DNA of 64,000 nt, taken from CBDAMZ01 sp965197375. GTDB taxonomy: Bacteria; Acidobacteriota; Vicinamibacteria; Vicinamibacterales; UBA8438. Where the stretch lies: positions 62,001 to 126,000 of the forward strand of contig CBDAMZ010000005.1 of NCBI GenBank assembly GCA_965197375.1, read 5' to 3'. Below the pieces are notes generated by a model. It had not been told where the DNA came from. It ran no database searches and saw only the letters and a program-made list of their open reading frames with translations. Both the position numbers and the translations under genes were made by a program. Numbering within the stretch: position 1 is the first letter of the stretch; every line of letters starts with the position of its first letter. Below, piece after piece: positions 27,658-36,106 of the stretch.

Positions 27658-28413
27658 CTAGGTCTCGCGCTTGGGCAGTAACGCGCTGAGCAGGTCAATC
27701 GGTATCGGAAACAAAAGCGTTGAGTTTTTCTCGCCCGCGATCTCGGTCGCCGTCTGCAGATACCGAAGCGTGACAGCAAGCGGTTGCTGCGCGATCACGG
27801 CTGCCGCTTGCGACAGCTTCTCCGAGGCGGCAAACTCGCCGGCGGCGTGAATAATTTTAGCACGCTTTTCGCGCTCGGCCTCGGCTTGCCGCGCCATCGC
27901 CCGCTGCATATCTACCGGGAGATCCACATGCTTAACTTCAACGGCCGACACCTTTACACCCCAAGGATCGGTCTGCGTGTCTAAAATCTGCTGTAGCTGC
28001 TGGTTTAGTCGCTCGCGCTCGGCTAAAAGCCCGTCGAGCTCGACCTGTCCTAGTACGCTCCGGAGCGTCGTCTGAGAAAGCTGCGACGTAGCGTAATGGA
28101 AATTCTCGACTTCGACTATCGCTCGCCTCGGATCCATTACCCGAAAATAAACGACCGCGTTGACCTTAACTGAAACATTGTCTCTAGTGATGACATCCTG
28201 AGGCGGCACGTCCATCACGATAGTGCGGAGGCCAACACGCACCATGCGATCGATAGGAGCGAATACCAGAATGACCCCTGGGCCCTTCGAGCGCGGATAC
28301 AGCTTCCCGAGCCGAAAGATAACAGCGCGCTCATATTCGTTCAGGATTTTGATGGAACTGATGAGGTAGAGCAGGATAACGACAAAAAAGATAAACCATG
28401 GGCTAATGGTCAT
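27658..28413 (-). CDS. slipin (stomatin-like SPFH protein)
   Basis: 251 aa. N-terminal membrane hairpin or helix (WFIFFVVILLYLISSIKIL) followed by the SPFH/band-7 domain with EYERAVIFRLGKLY, GVILVFAPIDRMVRVGLRT, and DPWGVKVSAVEVKHVDLP, the slipin subfamily hallmark. A C-terminal coiled helix rich in Ala/Glu/Lys follows. Overlaps nfeD by 4 bp; slipin-NfeD pairs are a conserved operon in which the protease is thought to cleave the slipin and tune membrane microdomains. Confidence 0.93.
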   Translation of the reverse strand: MTISPWFIFFVVILLYLISSIKILNEYERAVIFRLGKLYPRSKGPGVILVFAPIDRMVRVGLRTIVMDVPPQDVITRDNVSVKVNAVVYFRVMDPRRAIVEVENFHYATSQLSQTTLRSVLGQVELDGLLAERERLNQQLQQILDTQTDPWGVKVSAVEVKHVDLPVDMQRAMARQAEAEREKRAKIIHAAGEFAASEKLSQAAAVIAQQPLAVTLRYLQTATEIAGEKNSTLLFPIPIDLLSALLPKRET

Positions 28414-29873
28414 ACCTCTGATCCTCCGTTAGACGGCGGCGCCAGACGTCGCACGGTGAGCTTCATTCCGTCGACGGCGACCACACGAACCTCGTCGCCA
28501 TTCTCGATCGCGTGATCCGCCGTCGCCGACCAGAGCTCGCCGCGCGCGGACACCCGACCAGTACTACCAGGCGTGATAGGGCTCAACGCCTGTCCGATCT
28601 GGTCGATCATCCCAGCCGGTCCGGTCACCGGTTGTCTTAGCTGCGCGCGAATAGCGAGTCTGACGAGGCCAGCGACAATGATTCCGAGCGCTAACATCGT
28701 CGACAAGATGAATGTCCAGTCTAGTTGAAGCTCTGGTGCAGGTGAATCGATAAGCATCACCGCGCCCATCACCATACTAATGATCCCGCCCGTACTGAGC
28801 AGGCCATAGGTTGGCGTCAGCATCTCCACCACCAACAGCATCAAGCCGAACGCAATCAGGAGTAGCCCGACGTAGTTAATCGGCAAAATTTGAAAAGCAA
28901 AAAACGCAAGGAGCAGACAGAGACCCCCAACGATCCCTGGCACGATCGCCCCCGGGCTCCACAGTTCGATCGTAAGCCCAAGTGTGCCCAAGCTGAACAA
29001 CAAGACCGCCACCTGCGGGTGGGCAATCACACTGAGCAACCGTTGTCGCCAGTTCATCGCGACGCGCTTGACGCGAGCATCCGCGGTGCGGAGGATGGTT
29101 GTGTCCCCATTCCACCTGGTGATTTCTCGTCCGTGTAGCTGCTCGAGCAGATCGTTAAAATCCGAAGCGATGAGATCGATCAGCGGCGGGTCAGCCTCCA
29201 TGGCCTCTTCCTCAGTAAACGACTGACTCTCGATCACGGCTTTCTCCGCCAGATCCACGTTACGGCGACGCCGACTCGCCAGCGACCGCGCATAAGCAGC
29301 AACGTCTGAGGCGGCCTTCTGCGCCATCGTCTCGTCCATCGGTGCCCCGGTTCCAGATACCGGACGCGCTGCCCCGATGTGGGTGCCAGGCGCCATGGCC
29401 GCAATGTCGGCGGCAATCGTTATTAAAAAGCCAGCCGAGGCCGCCCTGGCGCCGCTCGGACCGACGTAGACAACTACGGGTGTCTTAGCTTCGATGATTC
29501 GGGCGTTGATCGCGCGGGTGGAATCGACCAAGCCACCTGGAGTACGCAGCGTAAACACGACTAGATCGGCCTGCTCTTCATCAGCCCGATCGAGCGTCTG
29601 GATGATGTACTCGGCAGACACTGGGTGGATCAGCGCATCAACCTCAGCGTCGTACACCACGGGCTGACGTGCGGGCAAGCCCGGGTCGTCACGTCGAGCA
29701 TCGAGGCTCGACATGGGCAGCAACAAGATCAGCCAGCCCACGGCAAACCCGATCGGGCGACGGGCTGGCCGTACGAACTTAGCCGTATTAGCGTACCCCG
29801 GTATCGTACCGTAGCCGACCGGCTGCACGCTGTCAATAAAACCGCAACATCGAATGAGAAATTTTTTCGCCAT
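28410..29873 (-). CDS. NfeD1b-type membrane serine protease
   Basis: 487 aa. N-terminal signal/membrane segment (about 40-58), a ClpP-like serine protease domain (about 75-240) with the nucleophile Ser in GPSGARAASAGFLI and the substrate loop LRTPGGLVDSTRAI, four to five membrane helices (about 290-410) and a C-terminal OB-fold NfeD domain (GSTGRVSARGELWSATADHAIENGDEVRVV). The long form with the protease is NfeD1b. The start at 29873 overlaps no coding sequence if mobA begins at 29905; a later start inside the first 50 codons cannot be excluded. Confidence 0.92.
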   Translation of the reverse strand: MAKKFLIRCCGFIDSVQPVGYGTIPGYANTAKFVRPARRPIGFAVGWLILLLPMSSLDARRDDPGLPARQPVVYDAEVDALIHPVSAEYIIQTLDRADEEQADLVVFTLRTPGGLVDSTRAINARIIEAKTPVVVYVGPSGARAASAGFLITIAADIAAMAPGTHIGAARPVSGTGAPMDETMAQKAASDVAAYARSLASRRRRNVDLAEKAVIESQSFTEEEAMEADPPLIDLIASDFNDLLEQLHGREITRWNGDTTILRTADARVKRVAMNWRQRLLSVIAHPQVAVLLFSLGTLGLTIELWSPGAIVPGIVGGLCLLLAFFAFQILPINYVGLLLIAFGLMLLVVEMLTPTYGLLSTGGIISMVMGAVMLIDSPAPELQLDWTFILSTMLALGIIVAGLVRLAIRAQLRQPVTGPAGMIDQIGQALSPITPGSTGRVSARGELWSATADHAIENGDEVRVVAVDGMKLTVRRLAPPSNGGSEV

Positions 29874-29904
29874 TCACTTATCTGGTAAGGTTGGACTCAA
29901 ACGA

Positions 29905-30498
29905 ATGACGGCGGCCATCCTTGCCGGCGGACAGGCCCGTCGCTTCGGCGGCCGCCAAAAAGCTCTTCTCCCCATCGGCGACCAGCGCATAATCGATCGT
30001 TTGTTGGCAGTCCTTCGATCGGTCGCGGACCATGTGCTCATCGTCGCAAACGAACGCCATCTCTACGACGCGCTGGGCGTTCCGGTCCGAGAAGACATAC
30101 TGCCCCACGCGGGGCCATTGGGTGGAATCTACACGGCATTAGTCGCAACCACAACGCCGCAAACACTGGTGGTAGCTGGCGATATGCCATTTCTCAGCGT
30201 GCCGTTCCTGAGGCACCTGGCTCAGGTCGGTCGTAACGTCGACGTCGCGATACCATGTACGGTGGATGGCTACCATCCGCTCTGTGCGTCGTACGGTGAC
30301 CGCTGCGTCTCAATCATCGAGCGTCAGATCGGAGCCGGCGCGTTGAAAGTTGCAGATCTGTTGTCTGGTATCGACGTCCACGAGCTTGGGCCTGACGAAA
30401 CCGCCAGGTTCGATCCTGACGGCACACTCTTCTTTAACGTGAACACGCCAGGTGCCTACGCGCGTAGCCTCGCATTGGCGGCGCACCGGCGATTGTGA
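29905..30498 (+). CDS. mobA: molybdenum cofactor guanylyltransferase
   Basis: Transfers GMP from GTP to molybdopterin-Mo, giving the MGD form used by DMSO-reductase-family enzymes. 197 aa from ATG 29905 (MTAAILAGGQARRFGGRQKAL); the frame is open 17 codons upstream but that part would overlap nfeD. Motifs are the nucleotide loop LAGGQARRFGGRQKALL, GPLGGIYTALV, and VVAGDMPFLS with the metal Asp. No other moa/moe genes are present here. It is divergent from nfeD with a 31-bp gap. Confidence 0.88.
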   Translation: MTAAILAGGQARRFGGRQKALLPIGDQRIIDRLLAVLRSVADHVLIVANERHLYDALGVPVREDILPHAGPLGGIYTALVATTTPQTLVVAGDMPFLSVPFLRHLAQVGRNVDVAIPCTVDGYHPLCASYGDRCVSIIERQIGAGALKVADLLSGIDVHELGPDETARFDPDGTLFFNVNTPGAYARSLALAAHRRL

Positions 30499-30585
30499 TT
30501 ACCCAGGTACCTCAGGTCCCTGAAATCCTTTGGCTCAGGGGAACTAGACGGCATAGCCGCGGGGGTTATTCGGAACACCGGAGCG

Positions 30586-32604
30586 ATGATACTCCCAATT
30601 CATGCGATCCTTAGGGCGCGCGTCCACGCGGTACTTGGCGAACTGTACGCGCTTGAGCCTACAGCGCTCCAAACGATCCCGATCTCCTACCCCCCCAACC
30701 GCGTGCTCGGCGACCTCACCTTCACCGTTGCCTTCGAGCTGGCACGCACGTTGCGCAAAGCACCGACAGTGATCGCGCGAGAGATCGTCGACGCTCTAGG
30801 AACGATCGCAGGGATCGCGCGCGTAGATGTAACGCCACACGGCTATATCAACGTTTTCCTGGACCGCCCGTTATTTCTGCAAAGAATATTCGCCGGTGCC
30901 GAGGCAACCTCGGCGGCACAGCCGGCACCAAAGGTAATCGTTGAACACACTGCCATCAACCCGAACAAGGCGGCGCACATTGGCCATCTCAGAAACTGCG
31001 CGATCGGTGACACCCTAGTCCGCCTTCTCCGGTTTCTTGGCGTCCCGGTAGAAGTCCAAAACTACATCGACGACACCGGCGTCCAGGTTGCTGACATTAT
31101 CGTCGGATGCCACGAGCTGGAGCACATGACCCTCGATGAGATCAAAGCAGCCGCGGCCAGACCCCGGTTCGACTACTACTGCTGGGATCTATATGCGCGA
31201 GTGACAGCATGGTACGAGGCCGACCGCTCGCGTCTGAACTGCCGAGCCCTCACGCTTCGAGATCTCGAGCAAGGGGACAACGAGTCCGCTGAGATCGGGC
31301 GGTTCGTCGCTGACCAGATCGTCCGCTGCCATCTAGCCACAATGGATCGCCTAAATGTCGAGTACGACCTCCTAAGCTGGGAGAGCGACCTGCTGCGCCT
31401 GAAATTCTGGGCCCGCGCCTTTGAGATCCTCAAAGAGGCTAAGGGGATCTACCTGCAGACAACCGGCACGCAAGCCGGATGCTGGGTAATGCGTCTCGAT
31501 GATGCCGGCGCCGACACGGGCACCCCCGGCCAGTTGGCCGATCGTTCGGTGCCGAAAGACGACAGCGCGGAGCGAACGAAGGTCATCGTTCGCTCCGATG
31601 GTACGGTGACCTATGTCGGCAAGGACATCGCGTATCAATTCTGGAAGTTCGGTCTACTCGACCGAGATTTCTGTTATCGGGTGCACGATCGACAGCGATC
31701 TGGCCGGCTGCTCTGGTCGACCACCACTACGGCAGCAACCGGTGTGCCACCACACCCCGCCTTCGGACACGCCGCTGCCGTCTACAACGTCATCGATACT
31801 CGGCAGTCGTATTTACAACAGCTCCTAAAAAAGGCACTGGTTGCTATTGAGCACGCCGACAAGGCTGAACGATCCGTACACGTCTCGTACGAAATGGTAG
31901 CGTTATCTCAAGCCACCGCTCAGGCGCTTCGTTATGACACCAACGCGAACGCCGGCCGGCCATTCGTGGAGGTCTCTGGGCGAAAGGGGCTCGGGGTAAA
32001 GGCCGACGACCTCCTGGATCGCCTCACCGAAGCGGCTCGGCGCGAAGTTATTGCCAGACACGCTGAGCTCTCAGCCAATGAAACTGATCGGATCGCGACG
32101 ACGATTGCAACGGCTGCGGTTCGGTATTTCATGATCAAATATTCGCGCGGGACTCTAATCGCATTCGACATCGACGAGGCGTTAAGCTTTGAGGGCGAAA
32201 GTGGACCCTACCTTCAATACGCCGTCGTTCGGGCCACTAACATCCTGCGAAAACTTCGAGAGCGGGACGGCACCGATGAAGAAGCACTCCGCAAATCGCT
32301 GACAGCCCTATCCAGTACGCCACTCGAGGACCCAGAGGGCACTCACCTCTGGAGGCTCGTGCTAGCAGCCGCGCGGCTCGACGAAGTGGCCAACCAAGCG
32401 GTACGGACACTGGAACTGTCGGTTCTGGCAAAGTACGCCTTCGGGCTGGCTCAAGCGTTTAATGCCTTCTACCACCGCTACCCGGTTATCAGCGAGGAGC
32501 GGCAGGGGGCACGCATGTGGCGGGCCGCTGCCGTCCACTACTGCCGCCTCCAACTAACCCGCGCGCTTGACCTCATGGGATGCGAGGTCCCACCCAAAAT
32601 GTAG
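30586..32604 (+). CDS. argS: arginyl-tRNA synthetase
   Basis: Class I enzyme charging tRNA-Arg. 672 aa, longer than the usual 550-590. N-terminal Add1 tRNA-binding domain (about 1-110), signature VEHTAINPNKAAHIGHLRNC (HIGH), catalytic core YVGKDIAYQFWKFGLL, a KMSKS-equivalent MSGRKG-type loop seen as VSGRKGLGVKADDLL, and the DALR anticodon domain at the C-terminus (FNAFYHRYPVI). Extra length lies in the catalytic domain around 290-430. Likely its own transcription unit after mobA. Confidence 0.95.
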   Translation: MILPIHAILRARVHAVLGELYALEPTALQTIPISYPPNRVLGDLTFTVAFELARTLRKAPTVIAREIVDALGTIAGIARVDVTPHGYINVFLDRPLFLQRIFAGAEATSAAQPAPKVIVEHTAINPNKAAHIGHLRNCAIGDTLVRLLRFLGVPVEVQNYIDDTGVQVADIIVGCHELEHMTLDEIKAAAARPRFDYYCWDLYARVTAWYEADRSRLNCRALTLRDLEQGDNESAEIGRFVADQIVRCHLATMDRLNVEYDLLSWESDLLRLKFWARAFEILKEAKGIYLQTTGTQAGCWVMRLDDAGADTGTPGQLADRSVPKDDSAERTKVIVRSDGTVTYVGKDIAYQFWKFGLLDRDFCYRVHDRQRSGRLLWSTTTTAATGVPPHPAFGHAAAVYNVIDTRQSYLQQLLKKALVAIEHADKAERSVHVSYEMVALSQATAQALRYDTNANAGRPFVEVSGRKGLGVKADDLLDRLTEAARREVIARHAELSANETDRIATTIATAAVRYFMIKYSRGTLIAFDIDEALSFEGESGPYLQYAVVRATNILRKLRERDGTDEEALRKSLTALSSTPLEDPEGTHLWRLVLAAARLDEVANQAVRTLELSVLAKYAFGLAQAFNAFYHRYPVISEERQGARMWRAAAVHYCRLQLTRALDLMGCEVPPKM

Positions 32605-32622
32605 CGTCAGCCCCACCCTGCG

Positions 32623-33348
32623 CTAATCAAACGTTAAGCGGGGTAGCTCGAAATGGCCGAACACGAGCCGGTCTGTGCCAGCATCAACGGCCTGCCGGAA
32701 GGCGGCTGAAGGCATGCGGTCCCGAAACGGAGCCAAATCCCGCTCCGCCTCTAAGCGGAAGCACCGGCGTTGTGCGTCGCCGACGGCAACCCGCGCGCTT
32801 TCAAGCAACGCGCGTTCAAGATTGCCCAGCCGTCTGACCAGACGCCGGCGAACCTCACCGCGGGCCCTCTGCGCTTCGGCGCGCGTGACGCCGAGATCCT
32901 GGACGACGGCGGCCACCTGCAGGTCGAGCTCCGTGGGCCGCTCGCGGGCTGACCGCCAGACGGTGAGGCGGGTAATGACCTGATCGAGGTGCGCGGCCAA
33001 CGAACGTCGTCGCGCAGTCAGCCTCGGCAGCGTATCACCGTCATCACAACCGTTGACGCGATCCGGCGCGTGGTCTGCACCTAGCCCCACAGCACGTCTC
33101 CACTCGTCAAACAGGTCGAGGACGTCGGCCTCGCAGTAGTCGATCCGGACCGGGCGTCGTTTCGGCCCCTTGGCATGGTACCACTCGTAGGTCCGGTCGA
33201 TGCCCCGACGTACGACGCTCAGCGGCACGCCACGTGCCGCCCACCCACAGACGATCTCGAATGCCGGGCCGACGATCCGGATGAGATGGCCGTCGTTCTT
33301 GCGGCACAGGTAAGATTCGACGTTACGGCAATAGGCACCTGGATCCAT
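32623..33348 (-). CDS. conserved-looking protein of unknown function
   Basis: 241 aa, soluble, strongly charged, Arg-rich (for example EVRRRLVRRLGNLERALLESARV), predicted mostly helical with a probable coiled segment at 115-190. An N-terminal block, YLCRKNDGHLIRIVGPAFEIVCGW...PLSVVRRGIDR, has a helical DNA-binding look but no family I can name. Codon use resembles its neighbours. It faces argS tail to tail with an 18-bp gap and follows coaX on the same strand about 80 bp later. I assign no function. Confidence 0.65.
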   Translation of the reverse strand: MDPGAYCRNVESYLCRKNDGHLIRIVGPAFEIVCGWAARGVPLSVVRRGIDRTYEWYHAKGPKRRPVRIDYCEADVLDLFDEWRRAVGLGADHAPDRVNGCDDGDTLPRLTARRRSLAAHLDQVITRLTVWRSARERPTELDLQVAAVVQDLGVTRAEAQRARGEVRRRLVRRLGNLERALLESARVAVGDAQRRCFRLEAERDLAPFRDRMPSAAFRQAVDAGTDRLVFGHFELPRLTFD

Positions 33349-33430
33349 CTATATTCAGGCCGGAGGATTCACTCGGGTTCTCACCTTCAATAGGTGAAAT
33401 GCGTAACCGCAGAGCCGCTCATGGCGGACT

Positions 33431-34234
33431 CTACGCCGGGTGGCCGCCCACCGCCGGCTGCTGATTACGTTCCCACACCAGACGGAGCCCCACCAGCGCA
33501 AGGTCTGAGCTTACTTCGTCGATGACATCGGTTTCTGCGGCGATTACACCGGCTAAGCCGCCCGTTGCGACGCACACGGCTGCTGCGTGCCCACCGAGCT
33601 CGTCCCGCAGGCGCCGTACGATACCTTCGACCATGGCGACGTGTCCAAAGAAAAGCCCCGACTGCATCGACGTAACCGTCGTGCGACCGATCAGGTTCTG
33701 AGGCTTTCGTACATCGACCCTGGGTAACCGCGCGGCACGCTGGAACAGCACATCCGCAGAGATCTCGACGCCCGGACAAATAATACCCCCGCAGTATTCT
33801 CCGTCGGTTGAAAGCGCGTCAAAGGTCGTGGCTGTGCCGAAGTCCACTACGATGACTGGCCGCGCGGATCTTCCGTACAGCTCAAGCGCGGCCACGCCGT
33901 TCACGAGCCGGTCGGCACCGAGTTCGTCCCGATTCTCATAGCGAATAGGAAGCCCCGCGTTGTGCGCGTCGACGCTCAGGACCGTTCGGTCGAGTGCACG
34001 TGACACCATCTCCGTAATAGTCTGCGTAAGCGAAGGCACGACGGACGACAGCACTACGTTATCGATCTGGCTGAGGCCGATCCCGCGCTCAGCAAAGATG
34101 CGACTCACGAGCACCCATAGTTCGTCTGCGGTCCGGTCGCGTAACGTCGCGAGTCGACAGCTGACTCTGAGTGTCTCGCCCTCAAAAATCCCCAGCACTA
34201 TGTTTGTGTTACCGATGTCGACCGTCAGCAGCAT
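33431..34234 (-). CDS. coaX: type III pantothenate kinase
   Basis: First step of coenzyme A synthesis; the CoaX form is not feedback-inhibited by CoA and needs a monovalent cation. 267 aa from ATG 34234 (MLLTVDIGNTNIVLGIFEG) preceded by GAGAGA. Motifs: phosphate-1 DIGNTNIVLG, GADRLVNGVAAL, VVDFGTATTFDAL and GGIICPGVEIS, all typical of the ASKHA fold. Last biosynthetic gene of the valS-nadC-birA-coaX run; birA and coaX are commonly paired. Confidence 0.94.
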   Translation of the reverse strand: MLLTVDIGNTNIVLGIFEGETLRVSCRLATLRDRTADELWVLVSRIFAERGIGLSQIDNVVLSSVVPSLTQTITEMVSRALDRTVLSVDAHNAGLPIRYENRDELGADRLVNGVAALELYGRSARPVIVVDFGTATTFDALSTDGEYCGGIICPGVEISADVLFQRAARLPRVDVRKPQNLIGRTTVTSMQSGLFFGHVAMVEGIVRRLRDELGGHAAAVCVATGGLAGVIAAETDVIDEVSSDLALVGLRLVWERNQQPAVGGHPA

Positions 34235-34419
34235 TGTCTCTCTCGCTCGATACGTCAGATCACCAAGTGGCCCCGTCCGCAATCATGGCAATGTGCCGAG
34301 CCGCCCGCTTCGCAGGACACCGGCTGGATAATACCAGGAGTGTTCGACTAACGGGCGGCGCTGAAGGGCGGAGTGTGTCGGCCTCCAAATGTCCCCGTAA
34401 TGACGAACAGGGCGCTAAG

Positions 34420-35226
34420 CTACCACGCCACCTCACCGCCAACGATCCGCTCTATCTTGTGCCCGCACTGCACGCGCAGAGCGCCTTCCGGATCGATACC
34501 GGCGGTGACCCCGCGGCGCCGAGTCCCCGCGTCGTTCCAGGTAATGACGGTGCCTTCGCTTGTTGGCGATAGCTCCCTCCACCGGTTAAGCAGATCAGCG
34601 GCGTCCGCTGACGCCAGCACGGCACGCCACCGTGCCAACCGCGCCAAACACTCCACCAGGAGCCGCGAACGCGCAACGGGCGCGCCTACTAGTTCAGCTT
34701 CGAGCGAGGTGACACGTGACTGTAGCGCTTGCGGGTAGTCCGCGCGCGCCACGTTGATACCAATCCCGAGCACCACACCAAACTCCCCGATGGCTTCAGC
34801 GAGGATGCCCGCAACCTTCATCGCGTGTCGCAATCGCGACGCTGGACTAGCGCCCGACGGCACGACGACATCATTGGGCCACTTGAGCTCCACCCGAAGA
34901 CCGGTTTCGTCGCGGATCCCTTCGGCAACCGCCACCCCGGCCATAAGAGACACGAGCGGCGACTGCGGCCACGCGAGAACCGTCGAGAAGTACAAGCCGG
35001 CCCCGGGTGGCGAGTACCATTCACGGCCGTGGCGACCCCGACCCGCCGTCTGCGCGGCCGCCAGGACAGTCGTCCAGTCACCAGAGCCCGATCGAGCCAA
35101 CCGAGCCGCAACGTCGTTGGTCGACGAGACAACGGAGTAATAAACGAACCGGTCGGCAAAGTGCCCCACGCGGCCGCTGGCGGCGGCAAACGCCTCGGTA
35201 ATGTCTGGCGGCGGGGACTCGGCCAT
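34420..35226 (-). CDS. birA: biotin-[acetyl-CoA-carboxylase] ligase
   Basis: Attaches biotin to carboxylase carrier domains. 268 aa. Catalytic motif GRGRHGREWYSPPGAGLYFS near 65-85 (biotinyl-AMP loop), LKWPNDVVV with the catalytic Lys/Asp region, VLGIGINVARADYP, and a C-terminal SH3-like domain (VTAGIDPEGALRVQCG). The N-terminal winged-helix repressor domain of bifunctional BirA is absent, so this is a ligase only. No bio operon is visible. Confidence 0.92.
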   Translation of the reverse strand: MAESPPPDITEAFAAASGRVGHFADRFVYYSVVSSTNDVAARLARSGSGDWTTVLAAAQTAGRGRHGREWYSPPGAGLYFSTVLAWPQSPLVSLMAGVAVAEGIRDETGLRVELKWPNDVVVPSGASPASRLRHAMKVAGILAEAIGEFGVVLGIGINVARADYPQALQSRVTSLEAELVGAPVARSRLLVECLARLARWRAVLASADAADLLNRWRELSPTSEGTVITWNDAGTRRRGVTAGIDPEGALRVQCGHKIERIVGGEVAW

Positions 35227-35239
35227 ATAGGGGATTCCC

Positions 35240-36106
35240 TTAGTGATTCATATCCTGAGGCTTAAGCTCGAAGCTCATATCAACAGCCGGAGCGGAATGC
35301 GTCAGAGCACCTACCGAAATGTAGTCTGCGCCCGCGGCCGCGAGCGCAGCCACTCGATTAAGTGTGACTCGGCCAGAGATCTCAACCTTGGCACGCCCGC
35401 GACACCACTTAACCGCTTCGCGCACGTCCTCAAGTGAAAAGTTGTCGACCAGAACGATCGACACGCCGGCGTCGAGCGCCTCCGTGACATCCGTAAGGCT
35501 TTGAGCCTCGACCTCGATAGACATGTCATGGCCTGCTGCGCGGACCCGTTTGACCGCCTTAGTAACCGAGCCGGCCAGCCGGATGTGGTTGTCCTTAATC
35601 AGCACACCGTCGCCCAGCGCCAGGCGGTGGTTGGCCGCCCCTCCTGTCCGAACCGCGTACTTCTCCAGAACCCGCAGCATCGGCGTGGTCTTTCGTGTGT
35701 CCAGGATCGTGACCAGACCACCGGCGGCTTTGACGTATCGCCTGGCCAGCGTCGCGATCCCAGATAAGCGTTGCAAAAAATTTAACGCGGTGCGTTCAGC
35801 CGTCAGTAACGCCGCGGCAAATCCGCTGACACGAGCAACCAAGTCGCCGGGACGACACAGGTCGCCGTCTTGCCGCAGTCGTTCGATCTCCGTGTCCGGG
35901 TCGAGCTGGAGAAACACCTCGACCGCCACATCGAGCCCGGCCAGTACGCATGCCGCCTTTATCTGGATCTCCCCACTCGCCCGCTGCTTGCCCGACACGG
36001 TTGCCTCGGTCGTCACGTCTCCCCCTCGCAAATCCTCTGAGAGCGCGCGCCGGACGATTTCGCGGTAGAGAACTGGATCCAAGGGAGCAAATGACTCGAT
36101 CTTCAC
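35240..36106 (-). CDS. nadC: nicotinate-nucleotide pyrophosphorylase (carboxylating)
   Basis: Quinolinate phosphoribosyltransferase of de novo NAD synthesis. 288 aa. Signature blocks: ALSEDLRGGDVTTEA, NFLQRLSGIATLARRYV, TILDTRKTTPMLRVLEKYAVRTGGAANHRLALGDGVLIKDNH (long family block), IEVEAQSL, and VEISGRVTLNRVAALAAAGADYISVGALTHS. Complete. Overlaps the valS stop by 4 bp and lies 13 bp before birA. Confidence 0.95.
   Translation of the reverse strand: MKIESFAPLDPVLYREIVRRALSEDLRGGDVTTEATVSGKQRASGEIQIKAACVLAGLDVAVEVFLQLDPDTEIERLRQDGDLCRPGDLVARVSGFAAALLTAERTALNFLQRLSGIATLARRYVKAAGGLVTILDTRKTTPMLRVLEKYAVRTGGAANHRLALGDGVLIKDNHIRLAGSVTKAVKRVRAAGHDMSIEVEAQSLTDVTEALDAGVSIVLVDNFSLEDVREAVKWCRGRAKVEISGRVTLNRVAALAAAGADYISVGALTHSAPAVDMSFELKPQDMNH

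Noticed and set aside
30516..30541. Hairpin CCCTGA...TCAGGG after mobA as a terminator
   Set aside because: Only a 6-bp stem, an 11-base loop and no T run; argS follows on the same strand, so termination is not supported.
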